From positions 1-64,000 of the forward strand of contig NZ_RCVJ01000143.1 of assembly GCF_003667505.1 (NCBI RefSeq): a stretch of DNA of 64,000 bases, given 5' to 3'. The notes under the pieces are model-generated. The model had not been told where the DNA came from and did no database searches. It saw only the letters and a list, made by a program, of their open reading frames with translations. The stretch comes from Micromonospora sp. BL4. GTDB taxonomy: Bacteria; Actinomycetota; Actinomycetes; Mycobacteriales; Micromonosporaceae. The position numbers and the translations under genes are program-made. Below, one piece after another: positions 1-8,061 of the stretch; positions within the stretch are counted from its first letter, which is position 1, and each line of letters opens with the position of its first letter.

Positions 1-3
1 GGG

Positions 4-549
4 TCAGGTCAGGTGGGATTCGAGGGCGTCCAGGGCGGCGGGGACGGAGGTGGCCACGGTGAGGAGATCGAGACCGGCCGGCTTGAGGAAGTGCTGGTCG
101 GCGAGCGTGCCGAGCCAGTCCAGCAGCGGCCGGTAGAAACCGTCGGTGTCGATCAGCACCATCGGCTTGGTGTGCAGGGCGAGGGTGGAGGTGGTCCAGA
201 CCTCGAACAGCTCGTCCAGGGTGCCCAGCCCACCGGGCAGGGTGAGGAACGCGTCCGACTTGTCGATCATCAGGGTCTTGCGGGTGGCCATCGAGTCGGT
301 CACCAGCAGCTCGTCCGAGGCCAGGTCGGCGACCTCCAGGTCCACCAGCGCCTGCGGGATGACGCCCAGGGTCCGACCACCGGCGGCCCGGGCGCCGTCC
401 GCCACCGCGCCCATCATGCCGACGCAGCCGCCGCCGCTGACCAGCGTGTGTCCGCGCCGGGCCAGCTCCGCGCCGGTCTCGGCGGCCAGGTCCAGCCAGC
501 GCTGGTCGAGGGTACGGGAGGAGGCGCAGAAGACACAGATCGCCGCCAT
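4..549 (-). CDS. LOG family (TIGR00730) nucleotide phosphoribohydrolase, paralogue 1
   Basis: This 181-aa protein belongs to the LOG/TIGR00730 Rossmann-fold family. Members hydrolyse nucleoside 5'-monophosphates, notably cytokinin riboside monophosphates, to base and ribose 5-phosphate in the cytoplasm. The glycine-rich segment GGGCVGMMGAVADGA and the family signature PGGLGTLDELFEVWT are both present, and the length is typical. Its ATG shares one base with the stop codon of the upstream LOG paralogue (TGATG), so the two are probably co-translated. Family assignment is firm; the natural substrate in this organism is unknown. Confidence 0.9.
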   Translation of the reverse strand: MAAICVFCASSRTLDQRWLDLAAETGAELARRGHTLVSGGGCVGMMGAVADGARAAGGRTLGVIPQALVDLEVADLASDELLVTDSMATRKTLMIDKSDAFLTLPGGLGTLDELFEVWTTSTLALHTKPMVLIDTDGFYRPLLDWLGTLADQHFLKPAGLDLLTVATSVPAALDALESHLT

Positions 550-1412
550 CAGCTCTCCCGCGGCCGGTCGGTCGTCTGCTCCGCGGCGGCCTGCTGGTCA
601 GCGGCGGTACGGGCGACGGCCTCGTCGCGGACCGCCTCCTGCTCGGCGGAGAGCGTCGCCTCGGCCTCGATGATGTGCCGGACCGCCGCGTTGACGTCGT
701 CGGTGAGGCAGATCAGGTCCAGGTCGACGGGCCCGATCTTGCCACCGGCGGCCATCGTGTCGCGCATCCAGTCGAGCAGCCCCTGCCAGTAGTCGACCCC
801 CATCAGCACCACCGGGAACCGGGTGACCTTGCCGGTCTGCACCAGGGTGAGCGCCTCGAACAGCTCGTCCAGGGTGCCGAACCCGCCGGGCAGCACCACG
901 AACGCCTGCGCGTACTTGACGAACATCGTCTTGCGGGCGAAGAAGTAGCGGAAGTCGATGGCCAGGTCGACCCATTCGTTGATGCCCTGCTCGAACGGGA
1001 GCTCGATGCCGAGCCCGACGGAGAGCCCGCCGGCCTCACTGGCGCCCCGGTTGGCGGCTTCCATCACTCCCGGCCCACCACCGGTGATCACGGCGTAGCC
1101 GGCCCGGGCGAGCGCGCCGCCCACCTGCTCGGCCAGGCGGCACTCGGCGGTGTCCGGGCCGCTGCGCGCGGAGCCGAAGACGCTGACCGCCGGCGGCAGG
1201 TCGGCGAGCGTGTCGAAGCCCTCGACGAACTCGGAGAGGATCCGCAGCGCCCGCCAGGCGTCCCTGGTCTTCCAGTCGTCCCGCCCGCGCGAGTCCAGCA
1301 GTCGCTGGTCGGCGGTGCTGCTCGGAATCGCCCCCCGGCGCAGCGTCACCGCGCCCCGATGCCGCTCCTGTCCGGGACCGCGGCCCGCCTCCCGCCCGTT
1401 GCTCTGGCTCAT
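549..1412 (-). CDS. LOG family (TIGR00730) nucleotide phosphoribohydrolase, paralogue 2
   Basis: A 287-aa LOG/TIGR00730 protein with the signature LPGGFGTLDELFEALT and the nucleotide-binding stretch GGGPGVMEAANRG. It carries about 90 extra N-terminal residues, rich in Arg and Gly, that the downstream paralogue lacks. The reading frame stays open to 1490, but the ATG at 1412 (MSQSNGREAG) is preferred because the upstream part looks like the promoter region shared with the divergent small ORF. No strong Shine-Dalgarno is visible. In mycobacteria a LOG gene also lies near dapE and dapD, which supports orthology of this neighbourhood. Confidence 0.85.
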   Translation of the reverse strand: MSQSNGREAGRGPGQERHRGAVTLRRGAIPSSTADQRLLDSRGRDDWKTRDAWRALRILSEFVEGFDTLADLPPAVSVFGSARSGPDTAECRLAEQVGGALARAGYAVITGGGPGVMEAANRGASEAGGLSVGLGIELPFEQGINEWVDLAIDFRYFFARKTMFVKYAQAFVVLPGGFGTLDELFEALTLVQTGKVTRFPVVLMGVDYWQGLLDWMRDTMAAGGKIGPVDLDLICLTDDVNAAVRHIIEAEATLSAEQEAVRDEAVARTAADQQAAAEQTTDRPRES

Positions 1413-1522
1413 GGAGCAACCGTAGTGGTCCACCCGGCCGTTGCTGGGGCGGGTCGAGGACGCGGAGAAATAGTTCGAGATCTTGGGCAACTATTCCGCT
1501 TCCCCGTACGTCTTACTATTCA

Positions 1523-1535
1523 CATACCGGGTATG
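1523..1535. promoter_or_regulatory. 13-bp palindrome, candidate operator (copy A)
   Basis: CATACCGGGTATG is a near-perfect palindrome (6-bp arms, one central base) in the divergent intergenic region between the LOG operon and the small ORF at 1568. A nearly identical palindrome, CATACCGCGTATG, occurs at 7362-7374 before the subtilase gene. It overlaps a possible SigB-like promoter (GTCT at 1510-1513, 15 nt, GGGTAT at 1529-1534). Function is inferred from symmetry and position only. Confidence 0.4.
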
Positions 1536-1567
1536 CCCCGGCGCGCGCCTTCGGGGGAGGAGACAGC

Positions 1568-1738
1568 GTGATCAGCAGCAACGAGATGATCCGGATCCGT
1601 CGGCAGATGCAGCGACGGATCCGAGACGTGGTGGCCGAGCGCCGCCGCACCCGCCAGCTCGACGAACCCCATCCCCTCTCCCCCGCCGCTTCCGGAGCTG
1701 ATCAAGAGGTTTGCGTCGCCGACAACGGGCCCGGCTGA
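1568..1738 (+). CDS. Small basic hypothetical protein (56 aa)
   Basis: A 56-codon ORF starting with GTG and preceded by a strong Shine-Dalgarno (GGGGGAGGAG, 6-nt spacer). The first 30 residues are very basic and helix-prone (MIRIRRQMQRRIRDVVAERR), which suggests nucleic-acid or membrane-surface contact. There is no recognisable domain and no signal peptide. The 3' end is overlapped by the left arm and loop of a perfect 19-bp inverted repeat that probably ends transcription. The ribosome site is the main support; homology was not tested. Confidence 0.5.
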   Translation: MISSNEMIRIRRQMQRRIRDVVAERRRTRQLDEPHPLSPAASGADQEVCVADNGPG

Positions 1739-1755
1739 CGCAAACCTCTTGATCA
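1699..1755. terminator. Perfect 19-bp inverted repeat, bidirectional terminator candidate
   Basis: The left arm 1699-1717 (TGATCAAGAGGTTTGCGTC) and right arm 1737-1755 are exact reverse complements separated by 19 nt. The element lies between the converging small ORF and dapE and includes the last codons of the small ORF. There is no T-run, as is usual for high-GC intrinsic terminators. Similar TGATC-bounded palindromes occur at 13046-13124 and 31909-31936, also between convergent genes. Confidence 0.6.
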
Positions 1756-1767
1756 CCGGAAACGGGG

Positions 1768-2841
1768 TCAGGCCGGGGTCAGCCAGCGGTGCAGGGTTGC
1801 GGCGCCGTCGCGGATCTTGGTGATCTCGACGTGCTCGTCCTTGTGGTGGGCCAGGTTCGGGTCCCCGGGGCCGAAGTTCAGCGCCGGGATGCCCATGGCC
1901 GCGAACCGGGCCACGTCCGTCCAGCCCAGCTTGCCGATCGGCGCCGCGCCGACCGCCGCCAGGAACTCCTTCGCCGGGGCCGCCTCCAGCCCGGGGGCCG
2001 CGCCGGCCGCCGCGTCGGTCACGGTCAGCTCGAAGCCCGCGAAGACCTCCCGCAGGTGCGCCTCCGCCGCCGCCGGGTCGCGATCCGGGGCGTACCGGTA
2101 GTTGACCTCAATCTCGCAGTGGTCCGGGATCACGTTCCCCGCGACGCCACCGGTGATCCGGGTCGCGTTCAGACCCTCGCGGTAGTCGCATCCCTCGATC
2201 GTGATCCGGCGCCCCTCGTACTCCTGGAGCCGCCGCAGCACCTCACCGGCGGCGTGGATGGCGTTCACCCCGTGCCAGGAGCGCGCCGCGTGAGCCCGCT
2301 CACCCGTGGTCGTGACGAGGGCCCGCATGGTGCCCTGGCAGCCCGCCTCGACGACGCCGTACGTCGGCTCCAGCAGGACGGCGAAGTCCGCCTCCAGCCA
2401 CTCCGGGTACGCCTGCGCGACCAGGTGCAGACCGTTGTACCGGGACTCGATCTCCTCGGCCTCGTAGAAGAAGTACGTCACGTCGTAGCGCGGCTCGGGC
2501 AGGGTCACGGCGAGGTGCAGCGCGTACGCCGTGCCGGACTTCATGTCCGAGGTGCCGCAGCCGTACATCAGGTCGCCACGCATGGTGGACGGGAAGTTGT
2601 TGTTCAGCGGCACCGTGTCCAGGTGCCCGGCCAGCACGACGCGCTGCGCGCGACCCAGGTCGGTGCGCGCCATCACCGTGTTGCCGTGCCGGTGGGTGGT
2701 CAGGTGCGGTACGCCCCGCAGCACCTCTTCAACGCAGTCGGCGATCGCCTTCTCGTTGAGGGACACGGACTCGATGTCGACCAGGGCGCGGGTCAGCGCC
2801 ACCGGATCGGCGAGGACCTCGGGGGTCAGCGGGTTCTCCAT
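1768..2841 (-). CDS. dapE: Succinyl-diaminopimelate desuccinylase
   Basis: A 357-aa M20-family metallo-amidohydrolase that removes succinate from N-succinyl-L,L-2,6-diaminopimelate, a step toward meso-DAP for peptidoglycan and lysine. Zinc-binding motifs are seen in GHLDTVPLNNN and GCGTSDMKSG, followed by the acidic stretch FYEAEEIES. The ATG at 2841 (MENPLTPEVLADP) has a plausible Shine-Dalgarno (GAAGGT) upstream; the frame is open much further (to 4353), but that part is antisense to dapD and the subtilase and is not coding. It is divergent from dapD, with a repeat-containing gap of 135 bp. Confidence 0.93.
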   Translation of the reverse strand: MENPLTPEVLADPVALTRALVDIESVSLNEKAIADCVEEVLRGVPHLTTHRHGNTVMARTDLGRAQRVVLAGHLDTVPLNNNFPSTMRGDLMYGCGTSDMKSGTAYALHLAVTLPEPRYDVTYFFYEAEEIESRYNGLHLVAQAYPEWLEADFAVLLEPTYGVVEAGCQGTMRALVTTTGERAHAARSWHGVNAIHAAGEVLRRLQEYEGRRITIEGCDYREGLNATRITGGVAGNVIPDHCEIEVNYRYAPDRDPAAAEAHLREVFAGFELTVTDAAAGAAPGLEAAPAKEFLAAVGAAPIGKLGWTDVARFAAMGIPALNFGPGDPNLAHHKDEHVEITKIRDGAATLHRWLTPA

Positions 2842-2868
2842 GGTTCGCACGGTACCTTCAGGTCTGTC

Positions 2869-2931
2869 AGCGCGAGGAGTGAGCTTGCGGCCGCCTGCGG
2901 CCAGCGCGAGGAGCGAGCTTGCGAGCCCCGC
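2869..2931 (+). repeat. Two copies of a dispersed AGCGCGAGGAG element
   Basis: AGCGCGAGGAGTGAGCTTGCG at 2869-2889 and the same 21 bp with one change at 2903-2923, the second continuing into AGCCCCGC. The element is related to the 62-bp tandem repeat at 26247-26370, which carries AGCGCGAGGAGTGAGC and GCGAGCCCCGC in the same order. It lies in the promoter/leader region between divergent dapE and dapD. Confidence 0.6.
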
Positions 2932-2976
2932 CGTCGTGAGCAGAGGCCGGTCCGGCCGCGACCGAGAGGTGCAACA

Positions 2977-3936
2977 GTGACGTCCGCAGATTCCGCCTGG
3001 GGCATCGGCCTGGCCACTGTCACGGCCGACGAGCAGGTGCTCGACACCTGGTACCCGACCGGCAAGCTGGGCCTGGGTGAACTGCCGCTGGTCGCCGGTG
3101 AGGACGAGACGGACGTGCTCGACCTGCCGCCGGCCGCGCTCGGCGACCGGTCGCTGCCTGGTCTGCGTACCGTCCAGGTGGTCACCGTGATCGGCTCGCT
3201 GGACGACCCGATCAAGGACGCCCCGGACGCGTACCTCCGGCTGCACCTGCTCTCGCACCGCCTGGTCCGGCCCAACCAGCTCAACCTGGACGGCATCTTC
3301 GGCAAGCTGGCCAACGTGGCCTGGACCTCCGCCGGGCCGTGCCCGCCGGAGCGGGTGGACGAGCTGCGGGTGATCGAGCGGGCCGCCGGGCGCCACCTGG
3401 CGGTGTACGGGCTGGACAAGTTCCCCCGGATGACCGACTACGTGGTGCCCGCCGGTGTACGGATCGCCGACGCCGACCGGGTCCGGCTCGGCGCACACCT
3501 GGCCGCCGGCACCACCGTGATGCACGAGGGCTTCGTCAACTTCAACGCCGGCACGCTCGGCACCTCGATGGTCGAGGGGCGGATCGTGCAGGGCGTCGTG
3601 GTCGGCGACGGCTCCGACATCGGCGGCGGCGCCTCGATCATGGGCACCCTCTCCGGCGGCGGCACGGACAAGGTCCGCATCGGCGAGCGGAGCCTGGTCG
3701 GCGCGAACGCCGGCGTCGGCATCTCGCTCGGCGACGACTGCGTGGTGGAGGCGGGCTGCTACATCACCGCGGCCTCGAAGATCGCCCTGCCGGACGGCCG
3801 GGTGGTCAAGGCCCGGGAACTCTCCGGCGTCGACGGCCTGCTGTTCTGGCGCAACTCGGTGACCGGTGCGCTGGAGGCCCGGCCGCGCACCGGCCGGGGC
3901 ATCGAGCTGAACGCCGCCCTGCACGCCAACGACTGA
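2977..3936 (+). CDS. dapD: 2,3,4,5-tetrahydropyridine-2,6-dicarboxylate N-succinyltransferase
   Basis: A 319-aa protein, the same size as actinobacterial DapD. It transfers succinate from succinyl-CoA to tetrahydrodipicolinate in DAP/lysine synthesis. The C-terminal half shows left-handed beta-helix hexapeptide repeats (LGAHLAAGTTVMHEG, VVVGDGSDIGGGASIMG), typical of a trimeric acyltransferase. The GTG at 2977 is preceded by CGAGAGG at suitable spacing and begins MTSADSAWGIGLATV; the frame is open to 1789, but that upstream part is antisense to dapE. It lies beside dapE, and dapC is about 7 kb away, so three genes of the succinylase branch lie in this window. Confidence 0.95.
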   Translation: MTSADSAWGIGLATVTADEQVLDTWYPTGKLGLGELPLVAGEDETDVLDLPPAALGDRSLPGLRTVQVVTVIGSLDDPIKDAPDAYLRLHLLSHRLVRPNQLNLDGIFGKLANVAWTSAGPCPPERVDELRVIERAAGRHLAVYGLDKFPRMTDYVVPAGVRIADADRVRLGAHLAAGTTVMHEGFVNFNAGTLGTSMVEGRIVQGVVVGDGSDIGGGASIMGTLSGGGTDKVRIGERSLVGANAGVGISLGDDCVVEAGCYITAASKIALPDGRVVKARELSGVDGLLFWRNSVTGALEARPRTGRGIELNAALHAND

Positions 3937-3940
3937 CGGT

Positions 3941-3979
3941 CCCGCCGGGTCCGCGGCACTGGGCCGCGGACCCGACGGG
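3941..3979. terminator. Hairpin between convergent dapD and subtilase
   Basis: Arms 3941-3956 (CCCGCCGGGTCCGCGG) and 3964-3979 pair over 16 bp with one mismatch around a 7-nt loop. It sits directly between the stop codons of dapD (+) and the subtilase (-), so it can serve both. Confidence 0.75.
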
Positions 3980-3986
3980 GTACGCC

Positions 3987-6900
3987 TCAGCGCAGCCGGT
4001 ACGCCTGGATGATCCGTTCGGTCACCGTGTTGCCGGCGGCGTCCCGGGCGGTGGCCCGCAGGGACGCGTATCCGGCCCCGGCGGGGTGCCGGACGGTGGC
4101 CGTCCAGCCGTGTCCACCGTGCCGGACGTGGGCGGGTCGCCAGCTCTGGCCGCCGTCGTACGAGACGTCCACGGTCAACCCGGTCACCCGTGACCCGGCG
4201 GCGCCGGGCTGCCGCTGCACCTGCACCGGGATGACCAGAGTCCGGCCGGCCCGGGCGGTGTTGGTGTCGTCGAGCGGTGGCGTGAACCGGATGGCGGACA
4301 CCGGCAGGGCCCGGTGGTCCTCGCCCGGCACGTGCCGGGACCGGAACGTCCACGCCGTACTGACCTCGGTGCTGAGATCCGTGAAGCTCCGCTTCGACGA
4401 GACCTCCAGCCGGTAGTCAGCGGCACCGGGCGGCACCGTGAACTGCCCGAAACCGGGCTCCGGCCACTCGCCGACCAGCACACCCTCGCGGTACAGGGCG
4501 GTCCGATTGGTGTCGCCGTACGAGATGCCGGCGTGCCCCTCGGCGTCGCTGTGCAGCGGCACGTCCACCTGGATCTCGTCACCGAGCCGGGTGACGCCCT
4601 GCCCGGGCCAGCGCGGCGCCGGGAAGGACGGCCCGTACGGCGCGCTGTTCCAGCTCTCCCGGGTGTGCCTCCCGGGCCGGTACGCCCGCGGTTCGGCGCT
4701 CAGCGACACCTTCCGCTCCGGCCACCCCTCGTCGGTGGGTACCGAGAACATCAGCTCGGAGGACCAGCGCAGCCCGCGGGTGTTGTAGTGCTCGACCCGC
4801 TGCCCCGGCACCGCGGTGGGCAGGCCGACGGCCCAGGCGCCCAGATCCGGGTCGAGGTGCGGAAAGACCAGCCGCTCGGCGACCAGGCCCGGATAGCCGC
4901 CCCGGAACTGGTGCGTGACGCTGGCCAACTCGCGACTGCGGTAGGTCTTGTCGAAGCCGGTCGGCATCCGGCCGGGGAACTTCTCGGCGAGCGCGTACAG
5001 GTAGGGGCTGATGGCGACCTCCGGCTGCGACCACTGGCTGCTCACCGTGGCGAAGAACCGGTCACCGGAGACCGCACGACCGAGGTGCCCGGTGGACAGC
5101 CCGGTGAAATCGAGCGAGATCACGCCGAACCCGTAGGCGCCGTCGTCGGCCACCCAGTTCGCTCCGATGTCCACGAGCGCCGGCGCGGCCGTACGCTCCG
5201 GAACGGCGGTACGCACCGGCCGGGCCTTCCGGGCGTCGACGGCCACGGTGGTGTCGCGGTCGATGATCAGCTCCGGCTGGGCCAGTTGGGCGAGCCCGTC
5301 CTCGGCGAAGAGGAGGCTGACGAGTCCGTAGCGGCCCTTGGGCAACCGGGTGTCGACGGTGCCGTCCAGGTCGTACAGGTCGTAGGTGGTGAGGGTGGCC
5401 AGGTCGACGAGGACGGTGATGTGGTCGGTGGCGGCCGCACCGGTGGCGTCCAGGTGTCGCACGGTGAGCTGGTAGCTCTCCACCTCGCGGTTCACTCCGA
5501 CCGGGGTGACCGCCACGGTCGTTCCGGAGCGGGCCACGATCCGCCCGGTCCAGTAGCCGTCCGTGCCGAGCCGGGTGTCCGCGGTGACGGTGGTGCCCGC
5601 GGTGCCGCCGGCGGGCACGGTGACCTGGCTCGCGCCGAGGGCGAACATGCCGGCGGGCGCCGGCTGACCGTCCGGGCCGGTGACCTCGAGCGTCAGGTCC
5701 AGGGTGAGCGGGGCCGGGCCGTCGTTGCGCCAGTCGACCTCGCGCGTGATCGGGGTGTCGTCGCCGTGCGGCCAGGCCGGCTGGCCGAAGGCGACGCTGA
5801 CCGGGTCGCTGACCACCTGCTGGGTGATCGCCCGGGCCACGTCGACGCGGCCGGCACCCTGCTGGAAGGCGGTCTGCGCCGGGTGCGGCTTCGCCGAGGC
5901 CATCAGCGTGGCCTTGAGCTGGCCCGCCGCCCAGCCGCTGTGCTGTTGGGCGAGCAGCGCCACCGCGCCGGTGACGTGCGGCGCGGCCATCGAGGTGCCC
6001 GAGATCGAGACGTACGCCTCCCCCACCGCGTCGCCCAGCAGCGTGCCTTCTCCGCGGGCGGCGACGATCTCCACCCCCGGGGCGGTGATGTCCGGCTTCA
6101 GCCCGCCGTCGCCCACCCGGGGACCCCGGCTGGAGAAGTCGGCCAGCGCGTCGTCACGGTCCACCGCGCCCACCGAGAGGGCGGCGTCCGCGGTGCTCGG
6201 CGAGCCGACCGAGCCATCCGTGCCGTCGTTGCCGGCGGAGATCACGAAGAGCGCGCCGGTCTGCGCGGTGAGCGACTCGACCGCCGCCTCCAGCGGGTCG
6301 ACGTCGGGCGTGTCCCGACCGCCGAGGCTCATGTTGATGACGTCGGCGTGCTGGTCGACGGCGGCCCACTGCATGCCGGCCAGGATCGCCGACTCCGGGC
6401 AGCCGCCCTCCTCGCAGACCTTGCCGGCGAGCAGCGTGGCGTCCGGGGCGACCCCCCGGTACTTCCCTCCGGACGCGGCACCGCTGCCGGCGATGATCGA
6501 GGCGACGTGGGTGCCGTGACCGACGGTGTCCCGGGTGTCGGTGTCTTCGGTGAAGTTGCGGGCCTCGGCGACCCGGCCGGCCAGGTCGGGGTGGCCGGCG
6601 TCGACACCGGTGTCCAGCACCGCGACGCGGACCCCCTGGCCGGTGAAGCCGGCCTGGTGCGCGGCTGGCGCGCCGATCTGCGGCACGCTGTGGTCGAGGG
6701 TGACCTGTCGGCGACCGTCGAGCCAGATCCGGTCGGCACCCCCCGCCGTGCCGACCCGGGCGCCGGCGCCGGTGAGCGCCGTCCAGACCGCCGCGACCCG
6801 CTGCTTGTCCGCCCTCGCGGCGACACCGCCGATGGCCGGCAGTTGTGTGGTGACGGTCAACCCGGCGGGAGCGGCGGCGCTCCGGCGGGCGCCCGCGTCG

Positions 6901-7301
6901 CCGGTCACCAGCACCGGCAGATGGTCACTGCGGGCGTCGTCGTACCCGGCGGCGATCAGCCCGGTCACGTCGAACAGCCGCCGGTCGACCCGGCCGTCGC
7001 GGATCAGTGGCAGGGCGTCCTGCGGCAGCACCGTGAGGTGGCCGTCGTCGCGGGTGGTGAGGAAGCGGATGTCGGTACGCCCGGGGCCGGGACGCACGGC
7101 GGCGGACCCGGACCCGGTGACGGTGACCCGGTCCCCGGTGAGCAGGGTGACGGTGGTGGTCGGAGACGCGGCGTCGGTCGAGGTGCGCCCGACGGCGTCC
7201 GGGCTGGTGGCGGTGGTCGGCGGGGCTGCCACGGCGACTGCCGGACTGCCCAGCATGAGGGCGACCACGGCGGCGGCGGCCATTCTGCTGCTTCGATGCA
7301 A
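3987..7301 (-). CDS. Secreted subtilisin-like serine peptidase (S8 family)
   Basis: A 1104-aa exported protease. Residues 1-26 form a signal peptide (basic start, hydrophobic core, AVAVAA end), residues about 30-200 look like a pro-region, and the S8 domain spans about 220-490. The triad is visible: Asp230 in VAVLDTGVD, His262 in GHGTHVAS and Ser437 in GTSMAAPHV, with oxyanion Asn358 in SAGNDG. The remaining 600 residues are beta-rich and probably form accessory or Ig-like domains. The start is taken as the TTG at 7301, because AGGAGG lies 5 nt before it; an ATG six codons downstream lacks a ribosome site. It probably degrades extracellular protein; the substrate is unknown. Confidence 0.92.
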   Translation of the reverse strand: MHRSSRMAAAAVVALMLGSPAVAVAAPPTTATSPDAVGRTSTDAASPTTTVTLLTGDRVTVTGSGSAAVRPGPGRTDIRFLTTRDDGHLTVLPQDALPLIRDGRVDRRLFDVTGLIAAGYDDARSDHLPVLVTGDAGARRSAAAPAGLTVTTQLPAIGGVAARADKQRVAAVWTALTGAGARVGTAGGADRIWLDGRRQVTLDHSVPQIGAPAAHQAGFTGQGVRVAVLDTGVDAGHPDLAGRVAEARNFTEDTDTRDTVGHGTHVASIIAGSGAASGGKYRGVAPDATLLAGKVCEEGGCPESAILAGMQWAAVDQHADVINMSLGGRDTPDVDPLEAAVESLTAQTGALFVISAGNDGTDGSVGSPSTADAALSVGAVDRDDALADFSSRGPRVGDGGLKPDITAPGVEIVAARGEGTLLGDAVGEAYVSISGTSMAAPHVTGAVALLAQQHSGWAAGQLKATLMASAKPHPAQTAFQQGAGRVDVARAITQQVVSDPVSVAFGQPAWPHGDDTPITREVDWRNDGPAPLTLDLTLEVTGPDGQPAPAGMFALGASQVTVPAGGTAGTTVTADTRLGTDGYWTGRIVARSGTTVAVTPVGVNREVESYQLTVRHLDATGAAATDHITVLVDLATLTTYDLYDLDGTVDTRLPKGRYGLVSLLFAEDGLAQLAQPELIIDRDTTVAVDARKARPVRTAVPERTAAPALVDIGANWVADDGAYGFGVISLDFTGLSTGHLGRAVSGDRFFATVSSQWSQPEVAISPYLYALAEKFPGRMPTGFDKTYRSRELASVTHQFRGGYPGLVAERLVFPHLDPDLGAWAVGLPTAVPGQRVEHYNTRGLRWSSELMFSVPTDEGWPERKVSLSAEPRAYRPGRHTRESWNSAPYGPSFPAPRWPGQGVTRLGDEIQVDVPLHSDAEGHAGISYGDTNRTALYREGVLVGEWPEPGFGQFTVPPGAADYRLEVSSKRSFTDLSTEVSTAWTFRSRHVPGEDHRALPVSAIRFTPPLDDTNTARAGRTLVIPVQVQRQPGAAGSRVTGLTVDVSYDGGQSWRPAHVRHGGHGWTATVRHPAGAGYASLRATARDAAGNTVTERIIQAYRLR

Positions 7302-7360
7302 CGGATCCTCCTCGATGGAGCGTCGTTACGGATAGAGACGCATTGACCACCGTCAGAGTT

Positions 7361-7375
7361 GCATACCGCGTATGC
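7361..7375. promoter_or_regulatory. 15-bp palindrome, candidate operator (copy B)
   Basis: GCATACCGCGTATGC is a perfect palindrome in the intergenic region between the subtilase and the acetyltransferase. Read on the minus strand it overlaps a possible promoter for the subtilase (TTGGAC, 18 nt, TATGCA). The core matches the palindrome at 1523-1535, so one regulator may bind both. Confidence 0.4.
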
Positions 7376-7441
7376 ATAAGGAAGTCCAAAAAATGACGGA
7401 CCAGCCAACCCCTACCCGGTCGGAACGGCATCATCGAGCGG

Positions 7442-7999
7442 GTGACTTCCATGAAGGACCGAATGCTCGCCGGCGAGCCGTACCTGGCCGACGATCCCGA
7501 GATCGTCGCTGACCTGGACCAGGCCGCCCGGCGAATGGAACGCTTCAACACCAGCTCGGCCACCGACGAGGAGGCTCGCCTCGCAGCGCTGCGCGAGCTG
7601 CTCGGCGAACTGGGCGACGGCACCTGGATCCGCCCACCGTTCTACTGCGACTACGGCTGGCAGATCCGGATCGGGCCACGCAGCTTCGTCAACTACAACG
7701 CGGTGTTCCTCGACGTCGCCGCGATCACCCTCGGCGCGGACGTCCAGGTCGGACCGAACGTGCAGTTGCTCACCCCGACGCACCCGGTGGAAGCCGGGCC
7801 GCGCCGCGACAAGTGGGAAGCGGCCAAGCCGATCACCATCGGCGACAACGTCTGGCTCGGCGGTGGCGCGATCGTGCTGGCCGGGGTGACGATCGGCGCG
7901 AACACCGTCGTCGGCGCCGGCGCGGTGGTGACCCGGGACCTGCCCGCCAACGTGCTCGCGGTCGGCAACCCGGCCCGGCCGGTCCGTCAGCTGGACTGA
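7442..7999 (+). CDS. Sugar O-acetyltransferase (maltose/galactoside acetyltransferase type)
   Basis: A 185-aa cytoplasmic hexapeptide-repeat acetyltransferase that moves acetyl from acetyl-CoA to a sugar hydroxyl. The N-terminal Mac motif (KDRMLAGEPY) is followed by left-handed beta-helix repeats, with the likely catalytic His in LLTPTHPVEAG and C-terminal VVTRDLPANVLAVGNPA. The GTG at 7442 is chosen because it puts the KMLAGE-like motif at the same distance as in E. coli Maa; the ATG at 7451 is an alternative. It is divergent from the subtilase. The in vivo sugar is unknown. Confidence 0.88.
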   Translation: MTSMKDRMLAGEPYLADDPEIVADLDQAARRMERFNTSSATDEEARLAALRELLGELGDGTWIRPPFYCDYGWQIRIGPRSFVNYNAVFLDVAAITLGADVQVGPNVQLLTPTHPVEAGPRRDKWEAAKPITIGDNVWLGGGAIVLAGVTIGANTVVGAGAVVTRDLPANVLAVGNPARPVRQLD

Positions 8000-8061
8000 T
8001 CAGCACAGCCCCGAGGCGACGCGAGCGGCCCGTTCTGCCGGGTCGCCGGGGCCAGCGCGGG

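Noticed and set aside
1789..2976. Upstream extension of the dapD frame
   Set aside because: Antisense to dapE; the DapD N-terminus is complete from the GTG at 2977.
2842..4353. Long N-terminal extension of the dapE frame
   Set aside because: It runs antisense through dapD and the end of the subtilase gene, and the DapE domain starts at MENPLTPEV with a ribosome site at 2841.
4314..7346. 1010-aa plus-strand ORF across the subtilase
   Set aside because: Shadow of the subtilase gene; composition dominated by Arg, Gly, Val and Asp as expected of antisense frames in high-GC DNA.
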